Of a DNA stretch of 5,591 nucleotides, positions 1-5,475 are shown in pieces; within the stretch, counting starts at the first letter, position 1; the number at the start of each line of letters is the position of its first letter. Origin of the DNA: Bacteroidales bacterium UBA1181. Lineage in GTDB: Bacteria; Bacteroidota; Bacteroidia; Bacteroidales; Paludibacteraceae. The notes below the pieces were generated by a model. It did not search any database. It worked only from the letters and a program-made list of their open reading frames with translations, and was not told the DNA's origin. The position numbers and the translations under genes are program-made. Location: contig DBYR01000022.1 of the NCBI GenBank assembly GCA_002310215.1, positions 1-5,591 of the forward strand, read 5' to 3'.

Positions 1-33
1 TGTAACGCTATTTTAGGACTAGACAAGGGGATG

Positions 34-62
34 AAAAAAGGGGAGCGCCGCAGCGTTCCCCT
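34..62 (-). terminator. Intrinsic terminator of the VWA/coiled-coil gene
   Basis: Read on the minus strand, a 9-position stem (40-48 against 53-61) closes a 4-nt loop at 49-52. It has one A/C mismatch, can be extended by one A-T pair (39/62), and is followed directly by a run of six T (34-39). It lies about 26 nt beyond the TAG stop of the minus-strand gene, the expected place for a Rho-independent terminator. On the plus strand there is no T-run after the stem, so it should act in one direction only. Confidence 0.72.
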
Positions 63-87
63 CTATCAATCGATAATTAGGAGTAAT

Positions 88-1329
88 CTATATTTTCAGC
101 ATTTCGTTGGCAATCTCCCTTACACGGTCGATTTCCTTTTGCAGCGCCAACTTCTCTTGCTTGAGCGCCTCTATGTTCGCTTCCTGCTCCTTCGCGCGGT
201 GCTTGAGTTGAAGGTTTTGCTCGGTGAGTTTCTTGTTCACCGTCCTCAACTCCTCGATGGTCATCTCATGGTCTTTGATGGCGGCCTTCAACCTATCCAG
301 GGCGATTTCGGTTTCTTTCCCGCCCTCTAAGATCTGATTCATCATGACCTTGTTCTTGTCCAGTAACGCCACAATGTTGGAGTTGGATTCCTCGATGGCT
401 TTCACGTTCGCGGACTTCTGTGCGGAACGGGCGGCCTGCAGTTCGGCGATAGCGGCGATTTCGGCCTTGTATTCGTTTTCCTTGGCTATGTCGATGATCG
501 GTTCTGCGACCTCTGCCGCAATAGAGGAGAACGATGGTTCTTCCTTCTTCTCCTGTTGTTTCTCCTGTTGTGACGGGGCTTGCGCAGCCGGTTTAGGGGC
601 TTGTGCGACCGGTTGGGAAACAAATGCGGCGCGAATTGGTTCCTCTTTCACTTTGACAGGTTCCGGCTCCGGGATTTTAGCCGTGATAGGTTCTGGCGCA
701 GGCGCAGGTTGTGGCGCAGGCGCAGGTTCCGGTGCGGGCGCCGATGCCTTTGCTGGAACGGCGTTATGTAACGCATCGATGATTGGGGTGATGATGCCGC
801 GGAGCGTCAACACGTCGCAAGTCTGCTCCACATTGCAGAAGGCGCCACCTGTCATGTCAGCCACCTTCTTCGCTGTCCTTTGGTTTGCCTCGGACATGCA
901 GATACCGATGATATTTACCTGAATAGGATATTCCTTTATCGCTTTCTCCACTTCATAATCCAAAATGCCTGCGTCGGTGTCTTCTCCGTTTGTCACAAAT
1001 ACAATGCGACGGGTAACTTCTCCGTTTGTCTTCTCGAATTTTTTAAAGCCTGCGCATGACTCCTTGAAGGCCTCCGCGATAGGCGCGCCACCATTAGGGA
1101 AAGGTAATCCCTGTATTTTCTTCACGAAATCCTCCCGCATGTTTGTGCCCAAATCCAATGAGTTGATGATGATTGGGGACTTGACGATCGAGAGGAAGGT
1201 ACGCATACCAAAAGGTTCCGAGAAATCGAAGTTCGGAACAATGCCATCTATAACCACATTTTGGACAATAGGCACTTTCTTGTCCATCTTATCGGAAATG
1301 TCGATAAGGAAATCCGTTGCATTTTTCAT
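88..1329 (-). CDS. VWA domain protein with Pro/Ala-rich linker and C-terminal coiled coil
   Basis: This 413-residue protein has no signal peptide or membrane segment, so it is probably cytoplasmic. Residues about 5-188 read as a von Willebrand factor A fold: a first strand ending in DISDKM (10-15), a GGAPI loop (80-84), a strand plus VTNGEDTD (112-119), and a late IQVNIIGI strand followed by ADMTGGAF (157-164). Residues about 191-255 are rich in Pro and Ala with some Glu, and look like a flexible spacer. Residues about 335-411 are heptad-like, rich in Leu, Glu, Lys and Gln, and should form a coiled coil for self-association or partner binding. VWA domains usually mediate protein-protein contacts through a metal site (MIDAS), but here three of its positions are changed (Lys14, Ala82, Asn114). 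The start at 1329 is fixed because D10 lies in the first core strand and no earlier start is apparent. The gene stands alone, divergent from the plus-strand genes. The VWA call is firm; the cellular role is unknown. Confidence 0.88.
   Translation of the reverse strand: MKNATDFLIDISDKMDKKVPIVQNVVIDGIVPNFDFSEPFGMRTFLSIVKSPIIINSLDLGTNMREDFVKKIQGLPFPNGGAPIAEAFKESCAGFKKFEKTNGEVTRRIVFVTNGEDTDAGILDYEVEKAIKEYPIQVNIIGICMSEANQRTAKKVADMTGGAFCNVEQTCDVLTLRGIITPIIDALHNAVPAKASAPAPEPAPAPQPAPAPEPITAKIPEPEPVKVKEEPIRAAFVSQPVAQAPKPAAQAPSQQEKQQEKKEEPSFSSIAAEVAEPIIDIAKENEYKAEIAAIAELQAARSAQKSANVKAIEESNSNIVALLDKNKVMMNQILEGGKETEIALDRLKAAIKDHEMTIEELRTVNKKLTEQNLQLKHRAKEQEANIEALKQEKLALQKEIDRVREIANEMLKI
688..745 (-). repeat. 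In-frame 18-bp tandem repeat in the Pro/Ala linker
   Basis: The plus-strand string TGGCGCAGGCGCAGGTT occurs at 694-710 and again at 712-728, a period of 18 bp, with a weaker third copy around 730-745. On the coding strand it encodes the alternating Pro-Ala/Glu/Gln stretch at about residues 196-214 of the VWA protein. Because the period is six codons, gain or loss of a unit would change linker length without shifting the frame. Confidence 0.8.
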
Positions 1330-1335
1330 GATATA

Positions 1336-1359
1336 TTTAATATGTTTTTTAATATGTTT
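1336..1359 (-). repeat. Perfect 12-bp tandem duplication forming the leader of the VWA gene
   Basis: The 12-mer TTTAATATGTTT is present twice head to tail (1336-1347 and 1348-1359). In the minus-strand transcript it reads as two copies of AAACATATTAAA, six nt upstream of the ATG. With the promoter at 1366-1397, transcription should start near 1359-1361, so the two units make up nearly the whole 5' leader. No Shine-Dalgarno-like purine run is present. A/T-rich leaders of this kind are common in Bacteroidetes; an exact duplication is less usual. Confidence 0.85.
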
Positions 1360-1365
1360 TGCTTG

Positions 1366-1397
1366 CTAAAATACAAATTGTATCAATATATAGCAAA
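1366..1397 (-). promoter_or_regulatory. Bacteroidetes-type promoter of the VWA gene
   Basis: On the minus strand, TTTG (1394-1397) is followed after exactly 20 nt by TATTTTAG (1366-1373). That matches seven of eight positions of the Bacteroidetes -7 consensus TAnnTTTG. The spacing fits the known -33/-7 arrangement of these bacteria. The predicted leader to the ATG at 1329 is about 30 nt. This is a consensus match, not a mapped start. Confidence 0.6.
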
Positions 1398-1461
1398 AAT
1401 AACATGATAATTTTTCGGCGTATGGGTTTGATATATGGTTGAATCCCCCACTGTATATGCC

Positions 1462-1476
1462 CATGGTCCATCCATG
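1462..1476. promoter_or_regulatory. Inverted repeat in the divergent intergenic region (possible operator)
   Basis: CATGG (1462-1466) and CCATG (1472-1476) form a perfect 5-bp inverted repeat around a 5-nt centre, 14 nt upstream of the -33 TTTG of the plus-strand promoter. Its position would suit a dimeric regulator, but the arms are short and no regulator gene is in the window. Confidence 0.25.
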
Positions 1477-1490
1477 TTTGTGGAATTTTG

Positions 1491-1522
1491 TTTGGCAGTG
1501 CCATATATTTTTCTTAAGTTTG
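1491..1522 (+). promoter_or_regulatory. Bacteroidetes-type promoter of the plus-strand gene group
   Basis: TTTG (1491-1494) is followed after exactly 20 nt by TAAGTTTG (1515-1522), a full match to the Bacteroidetes -7 consensus TAnnTTTG. Transcription should begin near 1526-1530. This rules out translation starts upstream of it for the next gene. An ATG at 1532 would be nearly leaderless, while the ATG at 1544 would have a leader of about 15 nt. The spacing equals that of the divergent promoter at 1366-1397. Confidence 0.68.
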
Positions 1523-1543
1523 TTTAGATATATGCAAGAATTT

Positions 1544-2356
1544 ATGTGTGCGGAGATAAGTCATAACCAGGAGAAGAAAGACAAGCGCGAGTGGGCTATC
1601 ATCCAGATGTTTCGTTCCTCATGTCCCACCTTCCCGATAGGCGAGCTTCAGAAATCGGAGTCGCCCGACTTCCTTTTGCAAACAGACCAACGGCTCTATG
1701 GCATCGAACTCACTGAACTGAAGTATGAAAGGCAGGACAAGGAGTTTAATCTGCGGGCCCATGAGGATTTCCTATCTGTGCTCATGCGGGATGCCCAAGT
1801 TATTTTCGAACGTAAGCATAAATTCAAACTGATTGTCGATGTCCATTTCTCCAATGAGTTGAACGAAACGGTCTCACTGATGGATGACGATTTGCGTTCT
1901 ATCATCCGACAGGACTTCGCGGAGACCATCGTCAAGATAGTGGAGGAGAACCTGCCGGAAGCGACAGGCATACAGTACAAAGTGGATCGGTCCTCCAAAT
2001 ACGGGTTCCACAACCTGCCGCAGAAGATAGAGTGCATCAACATTAAAAACGTGACGGGCAGGTGGTATGACGGATTGTGGTATGCGGCCATTTCGACCAA
2101 GGTCAAACCGCTTTCCGTAGCCAGTGTGTCGCAACGGTTGATCGCCAAGGAATGTAAACTGAAGAAGTACAACCCGACTTGTGACGAGCAATGGTTGATT
2201 ATCATACAAAATAGTTTCCTGATGTCCAGTTCCTATAATCCGCTTACGGCGAGCGAGGCGCTGGCCCATACTTACAAGAGCACTTTCGACAAAGTGTTTG
2301 TGTTTGAACGTAGTGCGGGTAGCGTTTCTCTTTTGAAAACGGAAAAATATGATTAG
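1544..2356 (+). CDS. Hypothetical protein with PD-(D/E)XK nuclease-like pattern
   Basis: This is a 270-residue soluble protein with no signal peptide. The frame is open back to a TTG at 1439, but the promoter at 1491-1522 overlaps that extension and its 35 residues are unusually poor in charge, so ATG 1544 is chosen (1532 is the alternative). Residues 38-58 read as S-E-S-P-D-F, eleven residues, then I-E-L-T-E. The aspartate (D42) and the strand-borne E55 with T57 resemble the core of PD-(D/E)XK nucleases, with Thr in place of the usual Lys. Downstream, residues 195-222 (I, K, K-L-K-K-Y, then D-E-Q-W-L-I-I) resemble a pattern I associate with uncharacterised bacterial proteins of this type. 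Function is unknown. A DNA-cleaving or defence-related role is possible but not shown, and a catalytically dead binding domain would fit equally well. It is followed after 28 nt by the lipoprotein gene and may share its transcript. Confidence 0.78.
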   Translation: MCAEISHNQEKKDKREWAIIQMFRSSCPTFPIGELQKSESPDFLLQTDQRLYGIELTELKYERQDKEFNLRAHEDFLSVLMRDAQVIFERKHKFKLIVDVHFSNELNETVSLMDDDLRSIIRQDFAETIVKIVEENLPEATGIQYKVDRSSKYGFHNLPQKIECINIKNVTGRWYDGLWYAAISTKVKPLSVASVSQRLIAKECKLKKYNPTCDEQWLIIIQNSFLMSSSYNPLTASEALAHTYKSTFDKVFVFERSAGSVSLLKTEKYD

Positions 2357-2384
2357 ATTCGCGGTGTTTTGATTAAGGTTCAGA

Positions 2385-3515
2385 ATGATTGCAATGACGA
2401 AAAGAATGGCGGCTCTCTTGCCTGTTGCATGTCTGCTCAGCGCATGCATTCAAGAGGAACCATTGAATGCGGAGGCGGATATTCTGTCTTGTGACCTCTC
2501 CTCCGACAAGGATATCTTAGTCGTTCAGGCGGATACGGCGCTGGCCATTACCAGTACTACCGAGAAGATAGATATATACGTCCAATTAGGGGCGGATCTC
2601 CATGCCAGGGCGCCTAAATTCCACCTCACGGATGGAGCTACCATCTCTCCCGCCAACGGTTCGGTCCATGACTTCTCTGAAGGGAAGGCTGTGCGGTATG
2701 AAGTGACCTCGCAGGATGCGCAATGGAAGCGCACCTACTACGTCTCCTATGTTTCGTGCGAGTTGACGACAAGCTATCATTTCGAGGATTATGTGCTTCC
2801 TTCGAGCGGGAAGTACCATCTGATATGCGAACAGGTCGATGGACGTTTAATGCTGAACTGGTGGGGTACCGGGAATCCGGGTTTTAGTCTCGCCAACTCA
2901 TTGGCTGCTCCGACGGAATATCCGACCGCCATTGTGCCGGGAGGACGGTCGGGCAACTGCCTTCAATTGGTCACACGCTCTGCGGGAGTGTTTGGGAAGA
3001 TGGCTGGCATGCCGATCGCCCCGGGCAATCTCTTCTTGGGCTCGTTTAACGTGTCGGATGCGCTGAAAGCCCCGTTGTCGGCCACCCATTTTGGCATCCC
3101 TTTCCGCCAAATACCGACCGCCATCAAGGGGTATTACAAGTTCAAGTCGGGGGAACAGATGACCGATGCGAAAGGAAACGAGGTCGCTGGGAAGGATGAC
3201 TTCAATATCTATGCGATGCTCTACGAGAATACGGATGAAAACGGCAACCAAGTAGTTCTCGACGGCACCAACTCCAACGATAGCCCTTATCTCGTCTTGT
3301 ACGGGAAGATAGCGGGGCAGCGGGAGGCGGAGGATTGGACAGCCTTTTCCTTTGACCTGACGCCGATGAACGGAAAAGTGATCGATATGGAGAAGTTGGC
3401 TCGATTCGGATATAGTTTCTCCATCGTCTTCTCTTCCAGCCTGAAGGGGGATCTCTTCACAGGTGCGGTGGGAAGCACGTTGATGATTGATGACGTGGAG
3501 GTTGAATGTAAATGA
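2385..3515 (+). CDS. PCMD-domain lipoprotein, probably surface-exposed
   Basis: This is a 376-residue lipoprotein. A signal peptide ends in the lipobox L-S-A-C with C21 as the lipidated residue. The next residues, I-Q-E-E, are acidic in the manner of Bacteroidetes lipoprotein export signals, suggesting display on the outer face of the outer membrane. Residues about 33-122 look like a Bacteroidetes Ig-like domain: LTDGATISPANG (81-92), a DFS motif, then YEVTSQDAQWKRTYYVSY (105-122). Residues about 130-375 match the PCMD (putative carbohydrate metabolism) domain: NWWGTGNPGF (158-167), GNLFLGSF (214-221), KGYYKF (248-253), DFNIYAMLYE (272-281), LDGTN (292-296), FSSSLKGDLFTGAVGST (349-365) and a final DDVEV. 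No enzymatic activity is established for PCMD; a glycan-binding role is a guess. The ATG at 2385 has AAGG 6 nt upstream, though ATG 2394 also keeps the signal intact. It begins 28 nt after the previous gene and is followed 10 nt later by a beta-barrel gene. Confidence 0.9.
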   Translation: MIAMTKRMAALLPVACLLSACIQEEPLNAEADILSCDLSSDKDILVVQADTALAITSTTEKIDIYVQLGADLHARAPKFHLTDGATISPANGSVHDFSEGKAVRYEVTSQDAQWKRTYYVSYVSCELTTSYHFEDYVLPSSGKYHLICEQVDGRLMLNWWGTGNPGFSLANSLAAPTEYPTAIVPGGRSGNCLQLVTRSAGVFGKMAGMPIAPGNLFLGSFNVSDALKAPLSATHFGIPFRQIPTAIKGYYKFKSGEQMTDAKGNEVAGKDDFNIYAMLYENTDENGNQVVLDGTNSNDSPYLVLYGKIAGQREAEDWTAFSFDLTPMNGKVIDMEKLARFGYSFSIVFSSSLKGDLFTGAVGSTLMIDDVEVECK

Positions 3516-3525
3516 CAAAGGTTTC

Positions 3526-4296
3526 ATGATGAAAAAAAGATTCTCCATAATTGTTGGACTCACTCTTATCGCTGCTCTCGCTTATGCGGAGGGGGAGCGT
3601 GCTCCTCAGTCGCAGCCAGTGGGAGAATCCTACTTCACGGCCAAGTTGGGTTATGGCGTGGGTGGAACGACCCCTTTGCCTATTCCTGCCGAAATCAGGG
3701 AAATCAAGGGCTTCAAGCCTCTATGCAACCTGTCGGTCCAAGGTCTTTATCGAATCGCGCTCTCCGAACGATGGGGCATTCAACCCGGCTTGCGCATCGA
3801 ACGGAAGGGAATGACCTCCGATGCCACTGTGAAGAATTACGGGATGACCATCACCGATGATGATGGTGGCACAGTCTCTGGCAGGTGGACGGGTGATGTC
3901 AGCATGACTGCGGATATGATCCAAATGACTTTCCCTTTCTCTGCCTCATTCCTCTGCTCCTCCCGATGGGATCTCCACGCGGGATTGTATTTAGGTCTTT
4001 TGTTGAGGCATGAATTTTATGGGGAGGTCTCCAATGGATATTTGCGGGAAGGTAATCCGACTGGTGCAAAAATTGAGGTAGATGACAAACCGCAAACTTA
4101 CGATTTCTCGGAGGAGATGCGCAGCCTGCAATGGGGCGCTACGGTGGGTTGCGTATTCTATATTTGCCCGAATTTCGGTATATTCGCGGATCTGAACTGG
4201 GGATTAAACGATATCTTTGCGAAGGATTTCACGACCATCACGTTCAACATGTATCCAATCTATGCGACAGTAGGGCTTTCCTACTCGCTGAAATAG
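3526..4296 (+). CDS. Outer-membrane beta-barrel protein (porin-like family)
   Basis: This is a 256-residue protein with a signal peptide (MMKKRF, a hydrophobic core, then A-Y-A with likely cleavage after residue 21). The mature part is a run of alternating polar/hydrophobic strands with aromatic ends: FTAKLGYGVG (37-46), LSVQGLYRIAL (69-79), WGIQPGLRIERKGM (83-96), MTFPFSASF (134-142), WDLHAGLYLGLLL (148-160), WGATVGCVFY (203-212), FGIFADLNWGL (217-227) and IYATVGLSYSL (245-255). This fits the outer-membrane beta-barrel (PorT-like/OMP_b-brl) class of small Bacteroidetes barrels. The start at 3526 is preferred because AAAGG lies 4 nt upstream, the same layout (ACAAAGG, 4 nt, ATG) as the next gene; ATG 3529 is the alternative. 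The TTG at 3487 would overlap the lipoprotein gene and bury the signal peptide. With only 10 nt after the lipoprotein stop, the two are almost surely co-transcribed. Specific function is unknown. Confidence 0.88.
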   Translation: MMKKRFSIIVGLTLIAALAYAEGERAPQSQPVGESYFTAKLGYGVGGTTPLPIPAEIREIKGFKPLCNLSVQGLYRIALSERWGIQPGLRIERKGMTSDATVKNYGMTITDDDGGTVSGRWTGDVSMTADMIQMTFPFSASFLCSSRWDLHAGLYLGLLLRHEFYGEVSNGYLREGNPTGAKIEVDDKPQTYDFSEEMRSLQWGATVGCVFYICPNFGIFADLNWGLNDIFAKDFTTITFNMYPIYATVGLSYSLK

Positions 4297-4328
4297 AGGG
4301 AGACAGGCAATAAAAAAAGAGGAAAAAC

Positions 4329-4341
4329 GTTATTACATAAC
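4329..4341. repeat. Small inverted repeat upstream of the PorT-family gene
   Basis: GTTAT (4329-4333) and ATAAC (4337-4341) form a perfect 5-bp inverted repeat with a 3-nt centre, followed by a further ATAAC at 4342-4346 with which the left arm could pair instead. It sits in the 67-nt gap before the PorT-family gene, which contains no TAnnTTTG element. A role as operator or RNA hairpin cannot be judged from such short A/T-rich arms. Confidence 0.3.
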
Positions 4342-4363
4342 ATAACAACCATACAAAGGTGAG

Positions 4364-5122
4364 ATGAAAAAGATTATTTTTAGTATACTTTTCGTAGGAA
4401 CCCTCCTATCTGGTTACTCAACGGCTAAGGCGGAATATGCGCATGGCAGGACGCTGAACCTTATCAATGCCGACAACAGGCTCTACCACTTCGGCTTCAT
4501 ATTGGGTCTGAACGCGATGGATTTCAATGTGACCAACTCTGGTGCCGTGAGTGATTCGACGGGCGAATTCGCGTCGGCGGATAGTGAGAAGGGGGAGATC
4601 TGGTATGGAGAGGATACTAAATTGTCTCCCGGCTTTTCCGTGGGTATCATATCGGACCTGCGCATCTTTTCGTGGTTGGACCTGCGATTCACACCGACCC
4701 TATTCTTCAACGCGCGTCAATTGTGTTTTAAAAATGCGAAGGGCGAGGAGCGTAGGGACGGGAAAATCACCGTCCAGTCTAATATGATGGAGTTCCCGCT
4801 TACACTTAAGTTCCGTGGACAGAGGAAGAATAATTATCGCCCTTATCTCCTCGCCGGTGGGGCCTTCACGGTCGATATGGGACGCTCCAGCGAAGACCCT
4901 ATTATGCTGACTCAAACGGATTATGGAGTCGAAGTGGGATTGGGCATCGATTTCTATCTGCCATATTTCAAATTGGCTCCTGAACTGAAATTCTACTTTG
5001 GATTGAGTGATGTGTTGGAGCGCGATAGACCTGAAATCGCAAATCCTGAAGACATGAAATTCACCAATGCCATGTCTCGTCTGACTTCCCGTCTGATTAT
5101 CTTTAACATTAATTTCGAATAA
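4364..5122 (+). CDS. porT: PorT/SprT-family outer-membrane protein
   Basis: This is a 252-residue protein with a signal peptide (MKKIIF, hydrophobic core, AKA with likely cleavage after residue 23). Its sequence reads as PorT/SprT family: RLYHFGFILGLNAMDFNV (39-56), LSPGFSVGIISDLRI (87-101), LDLRFTPTLFF (105-115), EFPLTLKFRGQRKNNYRPYL (143-162), TDYGVEVGLGIDFYLPYFKL (185-204), APELKFYFGLSDVL (205-218), and TNAMSRLTSRLIIFNINFE (234-252), ending in the terminal aromatic-plus-charge typical of outer-membrane barrels. In Porphyromonas gingivalis, PorT is an outer-membrane barrel needed for type IX secretion of gingipains. Whether this copy serves secretion or is a paralogue tied to the neighbouring lipoprotein and barrel cannot be settled here. 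AAAGG lies 4 nt before the ATG. The 67-nt gap after the previous barrel gene shows no promoter match, so read-through from upstream is likely. The gene symbol denotes family membership. Confidence 0.85.
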   Translation: MKKIIFSILFVGTLLSGYSTAKAEYAHGRTLNLINADNRLYHFGFILGLNAMDFNVTNSGAVSDSTGEFASADSEKGEIWYGEDTKLSPGFSVGIISDLRIFSWLDLRFTPTLFFNARQLCFKNAKGEERRDGKITVQSNMMEFPLTLKFRGQRKNNYRPYLLAGGAFTVDMGRSSEDPIMLTQTDYGVEVGLGIDFYLPYFKLAPELKFYFGLSDVLERDRPEIANPEDMKFTNAMSRLTSRLIIFNINFE

Positions 5123-5282
5123 AAAGGGGAGTCGGGCGTTGGGAATTCTCCTGATGCGTGACATCACGGCGTTTCCATTTAGTTTTCTGAAAGGGGAAAA
5201 ACGCTTACGGCGTATGTGATGATGGAGGAGATGTGTTTCTCTTCTTCGAATCCCTATATTTCCACATGTAATCATTCATTAA

Positions 5283-5314
5283 ATGAAGGAGTTATGTCTT
5301 GATATCTCCTTTAT
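5283..5314 (+). terminator. Possible hairpin terminator or transcript-end structure
   Basis: Arms 5283-5295 and 5302-5314 pair over 13 positions with one T/T mismatch and one G-U pair around a 6-nt loop (GTCTTG); the core is AAGGAG against CTCCTT. It lies about 160 nt after the PorT-family stop. What follows is G/T-rich and not a run of T, so it is a weak candidate for intrinsic termination and may instead protect the 3' end of the transcript or be a protein-binding site. Confidence 0.35.
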
Positions 5315-5407
5315 GTGTGTTGTGCATAAATGCCACCCAAATAATGCTTTTTATATAAAAAACGACATTTATTTTAAGCTATACATGGAAATTGCGTGCT
5401 ATTTTCC

Positions 5408-5415
5408 TATATTTG
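5408..5415 (+). promoter_or_regulatory. Candidate -7 element of the last, partial gene
   Basis: TATATTTG is a full match to TAnnTTTG and is followed by C, as is common in Bacteroidetes promoters. No TTTG is found about 20 nt upstream (that position reads CATG), so the -33 part is weak. Transcription would begin near 5420, giving a leader of about 55 nt to the ATG at 5476. Confidence 0.45.
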
Positions 5416-5475
5416 CAGTATCTTTTTTTAAATGTATCATAGAGTCTGAGTATTAAGGAAAAGTTGTAATATTGT

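Larger units (their letters stand above)
5123..5475. other. 353-nt non-coding stretch with inverted repeats
   Basis: No gene is supported between the PorT-family gene and the last partial gene. The left third is mixed in composition and the rest is A/T-rich. It holds an imperfect nested inverted repeat at 5162-5221 (outer CATCAC/GTGATG, inner GCGTTT/AAACGC), a short palindrome TTCATTAAATGAA at 5275-5287, a longer hairpin at 5283-5314, and a TATATTTG promoter element at 5408-5415. No clean stem followed by a T-run was found right after the PorT-family stop, so the terminator of that gene group is uncertain. Confidence 0.7.

Noticed and set aside
31..330. Plus-strand open frame of 99 codons
   Set aside because: It lies antisense to the 3' end of the VWA gene and across its terminator; composition and lack of any recognisable motif mark it as a shadow.
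344..922. Plus-strand open frame of 192 codons rich in Gly, Ala and Ser
   Set aside because: It is the antisense of the Pro/Ala-rich linker and VWA part of the minus-strand gene; low complexity there keeps several frames open.
1696..2449. Two minus-strand open frames (1696-2205 and 1874-2449)
   Set aside because: Both are antisense to the nuclease-like gene, which has its own promoter and a better start; neither shows a domain or signal peptide.
3487..3525. TTG start that would overlap the lipoprotein gene and lengthen the barrel protein by 13 residues
   Set aside because: It would put a polar stretch before the signal peptide; ATG 3526 has a ribosome-site-like AAAGG and a normal signal peptide start.
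3529..3540. Run of seven A just after the start of the barrel gene, a possible slippage site
   Set aside because: Lys-rich signal peptide starts commonly give such runs and the frame is intact; nothing shows phase variation.
2898..3563. Minus-strand open frame of 221 codons
   Set aside because: Antisense to the PCMD domain, whose conserved motifs prove the plus-strand frame.
5154..5219. 21-residue open frame starting at ATG 5154
   Set aside because: Very short, overlaps an inverted repeat, no ribosome-site signal and no recognisable features.
4700..5275. Minus-strand open frame of 191 codons
   Set aside because: Antisense to the conserved C-terminal part of the PorT-family protein.
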